Below, piece by piece: positions 1-8,474 of a stretch of 64,000 bases of DNA; the first letter of the stretch is position 1, and every line of letters starts with the position of its first letter. This DNA comes from Rhodococcus ruber NBRC 15591. Its GTDB lineage: Bacteria; Actinomycetota; Actinomycetes; Mycobacteriales; Mycobacteriaceae. Made by a program: the position numbers and the translations under genes. The notes under the pieces are model-generated. The model was not told where the DNA came from. It worked only from the letters and a program-made list of their open reading frames with translations, and ran no database searches. The DNA is taken from NCBI RefSeq assembly GCF_001894945.1, contig NZ_BCXE01000007.1, forward strand, positions 1-64,000, given 5' to 3'.

Positions 1-27
1 GGGCGGCTCCCCGGGGCGGCCCCTCGT

Positions 28-717
28 TCAGCGCGGGGCGTAGCGGATCTGCGGACGGCCGGCGCGACCGTACTCGGTGTGCCGGGCGGCGACGCCGTCG
101 TCGGCCAGGCGTTCGAGGTACCGCCACGCCGTCACCCGCGACACGCCCACTGCGCTGCCCACCTCGGCGGCCGTCAGCGGGCCCGACGCCTCCCGCAGAC
201 ACCGGGCGACCGCATCGAGAGTGTGGGGCGCGACGCCCTTCGGGGACGACGCACGCGGATCGGAGGTCCGCAGCGCCGCCATCGCCCGGTCGATGTCGTG
301 CTGGCCGGCGGCCGCGCCGGACGCGCCGAGCGCCTCGCGGTAGGCCAGGTAGTGGTCGAGCTTGTCGCTCAGGGCGGCGAAGGTGAAGGGCTTGAGCAGG
401 TAGAGCACGATACCCCGGGCGACGGCGGTGCGAACGACCTCGAGGTCGCGCGCGGAGGTCACGGCGATGATGTCCGGGCTCGGCCGGATCCCGCTCAGCG
501 CCGCCGCGACGTCGAGGCCGCTCATGTCGGGCAGCCCGATGTCCAGCAGCACCAGATCCACCGGCTCACCGGCCTTCGCGGCCTCCGCGACGGCACGCAG
601 CGCGTTCCGGCCGGTGCCGGCGACGGCGACGACCGTGAACTGCGGCAGTCGATCGACGTACGCGCGGTGGGCGTCGGCGATGCGAGGCTCGTCCTCCACG
701 ACGAGGACGCGAATCAC
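28..717 (-). CDS. CitB/DctR-type response regulator
   Basis: DNA-binding response regulator of 229 aa, the output half of a two-component system. The N-terminal receiver domain (about 1-125) has the acidic pair ED at 8-9, phospho-acceptor Asp59 in VLLDIGLP, Thr87 and Lys109 in LLKPF. A C-terminal helix-turn-helix lies at about 180-208 (EVGSAVGVSRVTAWRYLERL), the CitB/DcuR arrangement. Its start codon overlaps the stop of the upstream kinase by 4 bp, so the two are translationally coupled. The likely target is the divergent dicarboxylate transporter at 2462. This pairing is inferred from position and family. Confidence 0.9.
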   Translation of the reverse strand: MIRVLVVEDEPRIADAHRAYVDRLPQFTVVAVAGTGRNALRAVAEAAKAGEPVDLVLLDIGLPDMSGLDVAAALSGIRPSPDIIAVTSARDLEVVRTAVARGIVLYLLKPFTFAALSDKLDHYLAYREALGASGAAAGQHDIDRAMAALRTSDPRASSPKGVAPHTLDAVARCLREASGPLTAAEVGSAVGVSRVTAWRYLERLADDGVAARHTEYGRAGRPQIRYAPR

Positions 718-2297
718 GGTGCGCCGCCTGCGTGCTCGGCCTGCAGGGGGATCTCGGCGACGACCATCGACCCCAGCGACGGCTCGGTACGCAGGGTGCC
801 GCGGTGCCGCGTCACCACCTGCGCGACGAGGGCCAGCCCCAGGCCGTGGTGGTCTGCCTTCGTGGAGTAGCCCCGCGTCATGGCGCGGGCGAGGGTTTCC
901 GGCGACATCCCCGGTCCGCTGTCCGCCACTTCGACGATCATGTTCGAATCATCCTGTCGTATCGTCACTTCCACCCACGGTTCGTCGACGGCCCGGGCGG
1001 CGTCGATGGCGTTGTCCACCAGATTGCCGACGAGTGTCACCAGGTCGCGGGTGCCGAGGGGGGTCGGGCCCAGCGCGGTGTCGTCGGTGACGGTCAGTTC
1101 GACGCCGCGTTCGGCGGCGTCGTTGATCTTCCCCAGCAGCAGGGCGACGAGTGCGGGTTCCTGCACCGACGCGGTGAGCCGGTCGATGAGCTGCTGCGAC
1201 AGGCGCAGTTCCTCCGTCGCGAACGCGACCGCCTCCTCGGGACGTCCCAGTTCGACCATCGTGACGATGGTGTGCAGCCGGTTCGCCGACTCGTGTGCCT
1301 GTGCGCGCAGCGCGTCGGCGAAACCGCGGACCGAGTCCAGTTCGCCCAGCACCGTACGTAGCTCGGTGCGATCCCGCAACGTCGTCACCGTGGCGATCCG
1401 CCGGCCCTCCCACTGCACCGGGCTGCGGTCGACGACCAGGACGCGGTCCTCGGTGAGAAGTACGTCACCGCGGGCGTCCGCGTCCGGGCCGGCCACCCGC
1501 AGCGCCTCGGGCAGATCGTCCGTCGTGACCGGGCCGTCGCCGAGACCGAGGAGGCGCCGCGCCTCGTCGTTGACGACCTCCACGCGGGCGGGGTCGTCGG
1601 TGCCGATCACGATCAGGCCCTCCCCGATCGCGTGGAGGACCGCGTCGTGGTGCTCGTAGAGCCGGCGCAGTTCGTCCGGCGCGAGTCCGAGGGTCTGGCG
1701 GCGCAGGCGCCGGCTGACGAGCACGGCGCCGGCCGCGGCGACGGCCAGGGCCGCGGCCGACAGACCGAGTAGGGCGGGCAGCCCGCGGGCGAACTGGTCG
1801 GCGACCCGCGCGTGGGTGACGCCGACGGAGACGAGACCGACGACCTGCCCGCCGTCGAGGATCGGCGCCACGGCCCGGATGGACGGGCCGAGCGAACCGG
1901 CGTAGGTCTCGGTGAACGCCGTGCCGTCGAGCGCAGCGTCGATGTTGCCGCTGAACGGCAGACCGATCATGGCGGGATCGGTGTGGGTGTACCGGGTGCG
2001 GTCCGGCGCCATCACGACGATGAAATCGGTACCGGTCGCCTCGCGGATCCGTTCGGTGCGCGGCTGCAGCACCGCCGTCGGATCCGGCGTCCGCAACGCC
2101 GCGGCCGTCGAATCGGAGCCCGCGAGAGCCTCGGCGATGCCGAGGACGGTGCGGCGGGTGGCGTCGTCGCTGTCGCGGCGTTCGTCGATCCCGACGAGGA
2201 CGGTGCCTGCGGCGATGACCAGGGCGAGCACCGCCAGCTGCAGCACCAGCAGCTGACGCGCCACGCTCATCGACGGCCGGTGCGCGGTCGGCGGCAC
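714..2297 (-). CDS. CitA/DcuS-family sensor histidine kinase
   Basis: Membrane sensor kinase of 527 aa that probably senses extracellular di- or tricarboxylates. A first membrane helix (about 12-32) and a second (about 172-192) bracket an extracytoplasmic sensor domain of the CitA/DcuS type. A cytoplasmic PAS follows, then the family's histidine motif AQAHESANRLHTI, and an ATPase domain with N box NLVDNAIDAA, DSGPGMS and HGLGLALV. The GTG start has AAGGAG six bases upstream. The 164-bp gap to the divergent transporter carries two GAACG direct repeats nine bases apart (2352 and 2361), a weak candidate site for the partner regulator. Confidence 0.92.
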   Translation of the reverse strand: MPPTAHRPSMSVARQLLVLQLAVLALVIAAGTVLVGIDERRDSDDATRRTVLGIAEALAGSDSTAAALRTPDPTAVLQPRTERIREATGTDFIVVMAPDRTRYTHTDPAMIGLPFSGNIDAALDGTAFTETYAGSLGPSIRAVAPILDGGQVVGLVSVGVTHARVADQFARGLPALLGLSAAALAVAAAGAVLVSRRLRRQTLGLAPDELRRLYEHHDAVLHAIGEGLIVIGTDDPARVEVVNDEARRLLGLGDGPVTTDDLPEALRVAGPDADARGDVLLTEDRVLVVDRSPVQWEGRRIATVTTLRDRTELRTVLGELDSVRGFADALRAQAHESANRLHTIVTMVELGRPEEAVAFATEELRLSQQLIDRLTASVQEPALVALLLGKINDAAERGVELTVTDDTALGPTPLGTRDLVTLVGNLVDNAIDAARAVDEPWVEVTIRQDDSNMIVEVADSGPGMSPETLARAMTRGYSTKADHHGLGLALVAQVVTRHRGTLRTEPSLGSMVVAEIPLQAEHAGGAP

Positions 2298-2461
2298 GGG
2301 CGTACTCCTTCCGGATGCCGGTGGGTCCGCCTCGTGAGCGCGACATCACCTGAACGAAATGAACGCAACCTTCACCGGGTGAGGCTGCGACACCACCATT
2401 TCTATCAGGAACGTGACCGCGATCACGAAGCCCCCGAACCGCCCATCCGAGAGGATCCGCC

Positions 2462-3862
2462 ATGAGCACGTCACCAGACTCCCGGGCACCCGGCGCCACG
2501 CCACCGGCCCAGCGCAGAGACCGCACGCACTGGCTCTACGTCGGTGTCATCGTGGCAGTGGTGGCCGGCGTCCTCGTCGGCTGGCTCGCCCCGGACGTCG
2601 GCAAGTCGTTCGGCGTCCTCGGCACGATGTTCGTCGACCTCATCAAGATGATGATCAGCCCGGTCATCTTCTGCACGATCGTCCTCGGCATCGGCTCGGT
2701 GCGGGCCGCTGCCAGCGTCGGCAAGGTCGGCGGCCTGGCGATGGTGTACTTCCTCGGCATGTCCACCGTCGCGCTGGGCATCGGCCTGGGGGTGGGCAAC
2801 CTGCTCGATCCGGGCAGCGGCCTCAACCTGTCCCCGGAGGCCGCCGGCGCCGGCGCCGCGCTGGCCGACAAAGCCCATGCCGCGGGCGGGACCATGGACT
2901 TCGTCGCGTCGATCATCCCCACGTCGCTGCTGTCGGCGCTGACCGAGGGTAGTGTGCTGCAGACCCTGTTCGTCGCGCTGCTGGTCGGCTTCGCGCTGCA
3001 GGCACTCGGCAAGTCCGGCGAGCCGGTCCTGCGCGGCATCGGCTACGTGCAGAAGCTCGTGTTCAAGATCCTGTCGATGATCCTGTGGCTCGCTCCGATC
3101 GGTGCCTTCGGCGCCATCGCCAACGTGGTCGGGCAGACCGGTCTCGGCGCGGTCGTCCAGCTCGGCACCCTGATGATCGGGTTCTACCTCACGTGCGTGC
3201 TGTTCGTGTTCGGTGTGCTCGGCTCCCTGCTGCGGATGGTGGCCGGGGTGTCGATCTTCAAGCTGGTCAAGTACCTGGCCCGCGAGTACCTGCTGATCTT
3301 CGCGACGTCCTCGTCCGAGTCCGCGCTGCCGCGGCTCATCGCGAAGATGGAGCATGTCGGGGTCGAGCGCACGACCGTCGGTGTCGTCGTGCCCACCGGC
3401 TACTCGTTCAACCTGGACGGCACCGCCATCTACCTGACGATGGCCTCGCTGTTCATCGCCGACGCGCTCGGTTCGCCGCTGTCGCTGGCCGAGCAGCTCT
3501 CCCTGCTGGTGTTCATGATCGTCGCGTCGAAGGGCGCGGCCGGGGTGAGCGGGGCGGGCCTGGCCACGCTCGCCGGCGGCCTGCAGAGCCACCGTCCGGA
3601 GCTGCTCGACGGCGTCGGCCTCATCGTCGGCATCGACCGGTTCATGTCCGAGGCGCGCGCGGTCACCAACTTCTCCGGCAACGCCGTCGCCACCCTGCTG
3701 GTGGGAACGTGGACCGGAACCGTCGACCGCGGTCGCGTCCGCGACGTCCTCGCCGGCCGTATCCCGTTCGACGAGGAGACGATGGTCGACGACGGCCACG
3801 GCCCGGCCGACGCGAAACCTGCCGTCGTGGTCGAGGAGGCGAAGGTCCTGGCGCGCGCCTGA
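2462..3862 (+). CDS. dctA: DctA-like dicarboxylate/cation symporter
   Basis: Secondary transporter of the DAACS (sodium:dicarboxylate) family, 466 aa, with about eight membrane helices and re-entrant hairpins in the cytoplasmic membrane. The two family signatures are present: the serine-rich TSSSESALPRL in the first hairpin and PTGYSFNLDGTAIYLTMA in helix 7, which bind substrate and cation. The start is set by GAGAGGA seven bases before the ATG. It is divergent from a CitA/DcuS-type kinase and regulator, the usual context for a C4-dicarboxylate carrier. The exact substrate (succinate, fumarate, malate or aspartate) cannot be told from sequence. Confidence 0.9.
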   Translation: MSTSPDSRAPGATPPAQRRDRTHWLYVGVIVAVVAGVLVGWLAPDVGKSFGVLGTMFVDLIKMMISPVIFCTIVLGIGSVRAAASVGKVGGLAMVYFLGMSTVALGIGLGVGNLLDPGSGLNLSPEAAGAGAALADKAHAAGGTMDFVASIIPTSLLSALTEGSVLQTLFVALLVGFALQALGKSGEPVLRGIGYVQKLVFKILSMILWLAPIGAFGAIANVVGQTGLGAVVQLGTLMIGFYLTCVLFVFGVLGSLLRMVAGVSIFKLVKYLAREYLLIFATSSSESALPRLIAKMEHVGVERTTVGVVVPTGYSFNLDGTAIYLTMASLFIADALGSPLSLAEQLSLLVFMIVASKGAAGVSGAGLATLAGGLQSHRPELLDGVGLIVGIDRFMSEARAVTNFSGNAVATLLVGTWTGTVDRGRVRDVLAGRIPFDEETMVDDGHGPADAKPAVVVEEAKVLARA

Positions 3863-3887
3863 CGCGGTACCGCTCGCGGAATCCACT

Positions 3888-3942
3888 GTGGCCGAATGTC
3901 ACACCGGGTCGATCAGATCGAACCGGTGTGACATTCGGCCAC
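3888..3942. terminator. 55-bp near-perfect palindrome between convergent genes
   Basis: The outer arms (3888-3907 and 3923-3942) are perfect 20-bp inverted repeats beginning GTGGCCGAATGTCACA. The inner 15 bases are also complementary apart from one mismatch (3908/3922) around a central A at 3915. It sits 25 bp after the dctA stop and 19 bp before the stop of the converging nucleoside hydrolase, so a bidirectional terminator is likely. No U-tract follows. A second element of the same family lies at 41431. Confidence 0.75.
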
Positions 3943-3961
3943 ACGCACGCGCGAGTGCGGG

Positions 3962-5005
3962 TCAGGCCGGACGGAACCGGGCCGCGACGTGGGCGCCGAC
4001 CCGTTCGACGAGGTGATCGAAGAAGACCTGCGGGTCCGTGGCGACGACGATCTCGGCGTTCGGCGGCCGGCCCCACATGCCGGACCAGTCGGCGACGGTG
4101 GTGCCGCGGGTGAGCCGGCCGTCGAGTTCGACGTCGACGGTCGCCGGGCGGGTGGTGAAGGGCACCGTTCCGAGGGCGACCGCCGCCGCGAACGGATCGT
4201 GGACGTGGGCCAGGAAGCCCTGACCCTGGTCGCGGTGGAACTCCATGTAGAAGCGCAGCGCATCGGACAGGTGCCGCACGATCGGGTTGGACGCCCGCGA
4301 GCGCAGACCGCGCGGATCGTCCGGCGAGAGGAGCTCGGCCGGGACGCTTCCCGCGGCCTCGGCCAGACGTCGCAGGTGATCGGGCCGCATCGCGATCGAC
4401 TCGGTGGTGTCGAGGGAGCACACGATCGGCCGGCGGTCGGGTGCCACGGCGGAGAATGCGTCGAACACCGCCTTCGCGGCCTCCGGATCCACCGCGATGT
4501 TCCATTCCGAGGTGGGTGTGGTGTTGCCCGGGTAGTTGAACGCCCCGCCCATCACGACCAGGCGGCGCAGCCGGTGGGGGAGTTGCGGATCGAGCCGGAC
4601 GGCCAGCGCCAGGTTGGTGAGCGGACCGGTGACGAGGCCGACGAGTTCGCCGGGGTGGGCGCGGGTCAGCTCCACCCACGCCTCGGCGGCGCTGCGGCCC
4701 GACGGGCCGTGACCGGGGGCGGGCAGGTCGGCGTAACCGACGCCGCGCGGACCGTGCGTGTCCTCGGTGGTCATCAGCGGCGCGACGAGTGGGGCCTCCG
4801 ATCCGACGGCGACCTCGATGTCCGGTCTGCCGCACACCTGCAGCCACGCCAGGTTGTTCGCGGTCACCTGCGGGACGGGCACGTTCCCGGCGGTGGAGAG
4901 CACCGCGGCGATCTCCGCTTCCGGACTCGCCAGCAGGTAGAGCAGGGCGAGAGCATCGTCGATGCCGGTGTCGACGTCGGCGACGAGGCGGATGGGTTCG
5001 GGCAC
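3962..5005 (-). CDS. Inosine-uridine preferring nucleoside hydrolase
   Basis: Cytoplasmic ribohydrolase of about 347 aa that splits nucleosides into base and ribose for salvage. The Ca2+-binding signature DVDTGIDDALALLYLL lies about nine residues from the start. Further family motifs are VTGPLTNLALAV, GGAFNYPGNTTPTSEWN and DPFAAAVAL. I chose GTG at 5005, preceded by AGGATGG, because it puts the first strand directly at the N terminus. A longer frame upstream (to 5122) encodes nothing family-like. Substrate preference is not determined. Confidence 0.9.
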   Translation of the reverse strand: MPEPIRLVADVDTGIDDALALLYLLASPEAEIAAVLSTAGNVPVPQVTANNLAWLQVCGRPDIEVAVGSEAPLVAPLMTTEDTHGPRGVGYADLPAPGHGPSGRSAAEAWVELTRAHPGELVGLVTGPLTNLALAVRLDPQLPHRLRRLVVMGGAFNYPGNTTPTSEWNIAVDPEAAKAVFDAFSAVAPDRRPIVCSLDTTESIAMRPDHLRRLAEAAGSVPAELLSPDDPRGLRSRASNPIVRHLSDALRFYMEFHRDQGQGFLAHVHDPFAAAVALGTVPFTTRPATVDVELDGRLTRGTTVADWSGMWGRPPNAEIVVATDPQVFFDHLVERVGAHVAARFRPA

Positions 5006-5063
5006 CCGCCCATCCTGCAGCACGTGCCCGCGGCCCGGCACGGCCGGTGCCGCGGACTCCCGC

Positions 5064-5981
5064 TCAGGAGGGTGGTGTCGGGTCGACCAGACCCTCGGGG
5101 AGCCGGCGGAACATCTCGGCAAGCTGCGGCAGGAAGTCGCGGAAGCCGCTGGTCTTGCGCCAGAACATGCCGATGTGGCGACGCGGGACGGGCTCGGCGA
5201 ACCGCAGCAGCCGGATCTCCGGGGGCTGGGCGACCGGGGTGGTGACGGCCAGGCGCGGCAGCAGGGTCACCCCCACCCCGGCGATCACCATCTGCCGCAG
5301 GGTCTCGAGGCTCGTCGCCCGGAAGCCGTTGCGTTCGGCGGCTCCGGTCAGCCGGCACACCTCGAGGGCCTGGTCCCGCAGGCAGTGACCGTCCTCGAGC
5401 AGCAGCAGGCTCTCGTCCGCGATCACCGACACGGGGGCAGGTTCGGGTGTGCCGGCCAGCGGATGGGAGGCCGGGACGGCGAGCACGAAGTCCTCGGAGA
5501 ACAGGTACTCCTGGTGCAGGTGGTCGTCGTCGATCGGCAGTGCGAGCACGCAGACGTCGAGGTCGCCGCGGCGGAGCCGTTCGAGCAGGTCCTCGGTCTT
5601 CTCCTCGATCAACAGCAGTTCGAGATCGGGAAACCTCGCCCGTACCGACGGCACGACGTGCGGGAGCAGGTACGGGGCGAGGGTCGGGAACAGGCCGATG
5701 CGGAGCGTGCCCGACTCCGGGTCGGAGAACTGCCGGGCGATCTCGCGGATGTTCGCGGTCTCGCTCAGAATGATCCGGGCCCGCTCCACGATCTGCGTGC
5801 CCGCGCCGGTCAGGGTGATCTGACGCGGGCTCCGCTCGACGAGTTCGACGCCGAGTTCCTGTTCGAGCTTGCGGAGCTGGGTCGACAGCGTGGGCTGACT
5901 GACGAAGCAGGCCTCCGCCGCCCGGCCGAAGTGGCGATGGTGCGCCACCGCGGCCAGGTACTCGAGATCACGCAGGTTCAC
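5064..5981 (-). CDS. oxyR: Peroxide-sensing LysR regulator OxyR
   Basis: LysR-type regulator of 305 aa. The winged helix lies at 1-60 (FGRAAEACFVSQPTLSTQL) and a redox-sensing effector domain follows. Cys200 and Cys209 sit in DGHCLRDQALEVC, with the same eight-residue spacing as the Cys199-Cys208 disulfide of E. coli OxyR, so it is an H2O2-oxidised activator rather than a generic LysR protein. The GTG at 5981 is ten bases after the ahpF stop, making it the last gene of an ahpC-ahpF-oxyR operon. That layout predicts positive autoregulation. In Streptomyces and mycobacteria oxyR is instead usually divergent from ahpC. Confidence 0.93.
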   Translation of the reverse strand: MNLRDLEYLAAVAHHRHFGRAAEACFVSQPTLSTQLRKLEQELGVELVERSPRQITLTGAGTQIVERARIILSETANIREIARQFSDPESGTLRIGLFPTLAPYLLPHVVPSVRARFPDLELLLIEEKTEDLLERLRRGDLDVCVLALPIDDDHLHQEYLFSEDFVLAVPASHPLAGTPEPAPVSVIADESLLLLEDGHCLRDQALEVCRLTGAAERNGFRATSLETLRQMVIAGVGVTLLPRLAVTTPVAQPPEIRLLRFAEPVPRRHIGMFWRKTSGFRDFLPQLAEMFRRLPEGLVDPTPPS

Positions 5982-5991
5982 GACGGACGAA

Positions 5992-7584
5992 CTACCGGAC
6001 GGTCGCGGCGACCGAGTCCTCGGCCGGGGCGCTGGTGCGGATGAGGTGGTCGAACGCGCCGAGCGCCGCGGTCGCGCCGGCACCGGCGGCGATGACGATC
6101 TGCTTGTACGGCACCGTGGTGCAGTCACCGGCCGCGAACACACCCGGCACCGAGGTCTGGCCACGGTCGTCGATCACGATCTCGCCGCGCGGCGACAGCT
6201 CGACCGTCCCGGCGAGCCACTCGGTGTTGGGCAGCAGACCGATCTGGACGAAGACGCCCTCGAGCTCGAGCGTGTGCGACGTCTCGGTGGTGCGGTCCTG
6301 ATAGGTCAGGCCGGTGACCTTGGTGCCGTCGCCGAGGACCTCGGTGGTCAGTGCGCTGACGACGATGTCCACGTTCGGCAGGCTGCGCAGCTTGCGCTGC
6401 AGCACCTCGTCGGCGCGCAGCACCGAGTCGAATTCGATGAGCGTGACGTGCGCGACGACGCCGGCGAGGTCGATGGCGGCCTCCACACCGGAGTTGCCGC
6501 CGCCGATCACGGCGACGCGCTTGCCCTTGAACAGCGGTCCGTCGCAGTGCGGGCAGTAGGTCACGCCCTTGTTGCGGTACTCGGTCTCGCCGGGCACGTT
6601 CATCGAGCGCCACCGCGCGCCGGTGGACAGGATCACGGTACGGGCGAGGAGGGAGGCGCCGCTGTCCAGTTCGACCTCGACGAGGCCACCCTCGACGGTC
6701 GCCGGCACGAGCTTCGCGGCCCGCTGCAGGTTCATGACGTCGACGTCGTACTGACGGACGTGATTCTCGAGCGCGGCGCCGAGCTGGGGACCTTCGGTGT
6801 AGGGCACGGAGACGAAGTTCTCGATCGCCATCGTGTCGAGCACCTGGCCGCCGAAGCGCTCGGCAGCGAGTCCGGTGCGAATTCCCTTGCGGGCGGCGTA
6901 GATCGAGGCTGCGGCGCCGGCCGGTCCGCCGCCGACGACGAGTACGTCGAACGGGTCCTTCTCGGCGATCGCGGCGGCCGCGCGGTCTGCGGCGCCGGTG
7001 TCGAGCTTGCCGACGATCTGCTCGAGGCTCATGCGGCCCGAGTCGAACAGTTCCCCGTTGAGATACACCGTCGGTACGGCCATCACCTGGCGTCCGTCGA
7101 CCTCGTCCTGGAACAGGGCGCCGTCGATGGCGACGTGCGTGATGCGCGGATTGAGTACGCACATCAGGTTCAGCGCCTGCACGACGTCCGGGCAGTTCTG
7201 GCAGGAGAGCGAGAAGTAGGTCTCGAAGTGCAGTTCGCCGTCCAGGTCGCGGACCTGCTGCTGCAGTTCCTCCGGCTCCTTCGACGGGTAACCGCCGACC
7301 TGGAGGAGAGCGAGTGCGAGGGAGGTGAACTCGTGACCGAGCGGGATGCCGGCGAAGCGGACCTCGATATCGGTGCCGACCCGGTGGATGGCGAACGAGG
7401 GGCGTCGTGCGTCGTCGTCGCGGCGCTCGTGGGTGATCTTGTCCGACATCGCCGCGATCTCGTCGAGAAGGGCGGCGAGTTCGGCGGACTTGGGTCCGTC
7501 GTCGAGGGAGGACACGAGCTCGATCGGCAGGGTCAGCCGCTCGAGGAGGGACTTCAGTTGGCCGGCGAGCGAGGCTTCGAGCAT
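5992..7584 (-). CDS. ahpF: Alkyl hydroperoxide reductase subunit F
   Basis: NADH-dependent flavoprotein disulfide reductase of 530 aa that re-reduces AhpC. A tandem thioredoxin-like N-terminal domain (about 1-200) carries the redox pair Cys128/Cys131 (SCQNCPD). An FAD-binding motif [11 protein letters not shown] starts near 216. The thioredoxin-reductase-like active site is CPHCDGP. An NAD-binding [12 protein letters not shown] and a C-terminal [14 protein letters not shown] complete the fold. Length and motifs match enterobacterial AhpF. It follows ahpC by 133 bp with a hairpin between, and ahpD is absent. Confidence 0.97.
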   Translation of the reverse strand: MLEASLAGQLKSLLERLTLPIELVSSLDDGPKSAELAALLDEIAAMSDKITHERRDDDARRPSFAIHRVGTDIEVRFAGIPLGHEFTSLALALLQVGGYPSKEPEELQQQVRDLDGELHFETYFSLSCQNCPDVVQALNLMCVLNPRITHVAIDGALFQDEVDGRQVMAVPTVYLNGELFDSGRMSLEQIVGKLDTGAADRAAAAIAEKDPFDVLVVGGGPAGAAASIYAARKGIRTGLAAERFGGQVLDTMAIENFVSVPYTEGPQLGAALENHVRQYDVDVMNLQRAAKLVPATVEGGLVEVELDSGASLLARTVILSTGARWRSMNVPGETEYRNKGVTYCPHCDGPLFKGKRVAVIGGGNSGVEAAIDLAGVVAHVTLIEFDSVLRADEVLQRKLRSLPNVDIVVSALTTEVLGDGTKVTGLTYQDRTTETSHTLELEGVFVQIGLLPNTEWLAGTVELSPRGEIVIDDRGQTSVPGVFAAGDCTTVPYKQIVIAAGAGATAALGAFDHLIRTSAPAEDSVAATVR

Positions 7585-7660
7585 GGGTATCTACTCCATC
7601 GACGGGTGGGGAACGGTGATCGGAATTCGGCACGGCGCCGGGTGGCTCGGCGCTCCGGGA

Positions 7661-7692
7661 GCGCGGGGCCCGATGTGGGCCGGGCCCCGCGC
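7661..7692 (-). terminator. GC hairpin between ahpC and ahpF
   Basis: Perfect 12-bp inverted repeat (GCGCGGGGCCCG at 7661-7672 and its complement at 7681-7692) with an 8-base loop, 26 bases after the ahpC stop. There is no U-run. It may be a partial terminator or an mRNA 3'-end stabiliser that makes ahpC transcript more abundant than ahpF. Confidence 0.5.
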
Positions 7693-7717
7693 CGCAGGAA
7701 GGTCGGATCCGGAGGTG

Positions 7718-8281
7718 TCAGATCTTGCCGACGAGGTCCAGCGACGGGGCGAGGGTCTCGGCGCCCTCTTCCCACTTGGCCGGGCAGACCTCGCCCGGGT
7801 GCGACCGGACGTACTGAGCGGCCTTGACCTTGCGGACGAGCTCGGCGGCGTTGCGGCCGATGCCCTCGGCGGTGACCTCCATGAACTGGACGATGCCGTC
7901 GGGGTCGACGAGGAAGGTGCCGCGGTCGGCCAGGCCCTCGTTCTCGCGCAGCACCTCGAAGTCGGTGCTGATCTGCAGGGTCGGGTCGCCGATCATGGCG
8001 TACTTGATCTTGCCGATGGTCTCGGAGGAGTCGTGCCACGCCTTGTGCGTGAAGTGGGTGTCGGTGGAGACCGAGAAGACCTCGACGCCGAGCTTCTGCA
8101 GCTCCTCGTAGTGGTCGGCAAGGTCACCGAGCTCCGTCGGGCAGACGAAGGTGAAGTCGGCCGGGTAGAAGAAGAAGATCGCCCACTTGCCCTTGATGTC
8201 CTCGTCGGAGACGGAGATGAAACCACCCTCCTGGTAGGCGGTCGCGGAGAAGGGCTTGATCTGCTTGTTGATCAGGGCCAC
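7718..8281 (-). CDS. ahpC: Alkyl hydroperoxide reductase peroxiredoxin subunit C
   Basis: Typical 2-Cys peroxiredoxin of 187 aa that reduces H2O2, organic peroxides and peroxynitrite. Peroxidatic Cys47 is in FTFVCPTE and the resolving cysteine is in EVCPAKW near the C terminus, which ends SLDLVGKI. Length, both cysteine positions and long stretches such as THFTHKAWH and [10 protein letters not shown] match the E. coli type rather than the mycobacterial AhpC paired with AhpD, consistent with the AhpF gene that follows. The GTG at 8281 has AGAGG eight bases upstream. The enterobacterial-like sequence suggests old horizontal acquisition of the ahpCF pair, which is inference. Confidence 0.97.
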   Translation of the reverse strand: MALINKQIKPFSATAYQEGGFISVSDEDIKGKWAIFFFYPADFTFVCPTELGDLADHYEELQKLGVEVFSVSTDTHFTHKAWHDSSETIGKIKYAMIGDPTLQISTDFEVLRENEGLADRGTFLVDPDGIVQFMEVTAEGIGRNAAELVRKVKAAQYVRSHPGEVCPAKWEEGAETLAPSLDLVGKI

Positions 8282-8322
8282 GTTGAACCTCTGTTCGGTC
8301 GATAGGGATTCTGACCTTTCAA

Positions 8323-8352
8323 ACACTAACGAGTTTCGATAGGCAGGGCCAA
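8323..8352 (-). promoter_or_regulatory. Candidate ahpC promoter
   Basis: On the minus strand TTGGCC (8352-8347) and TTAGTG (8329-8324) are 17 bases apart and resemble -35 and -10 boxes, about 43 bases upstream of the ahpC GTG. The region is clearly more AT-rich than its surroundings. Confidence 0.4.
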
Positions 8353-8373
8353 TCGATCGACTGCATTCGATTG

Positions 8374-8388
8374 ATAGTCTGCATCTAT
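8374..8388. promoter_or_regulatory. OxyR-type binding site upstream of ahpC
   Basis: ATAG-N7-CTAT (ATAGTCTGCATCTAT) is a perfect outer dyad matching the OxyR half-operator consensus at all but one internal position. It lies about 21 bp upstream of the proposed -35 box and 93 bp from the ahpC start, the usual place for an activator. Flanking ATCGAT repeats may extend the footprint. Confidence 0.65.
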
Positions 8389-8474
8389 CGATCCGATCGG
8401 CGCGGCGAAACCCCAGTTGGGCGACCGAACCGCCGTCCAGGCGCAGGGGCACGCGCGTCGAGACGTGACCGATA

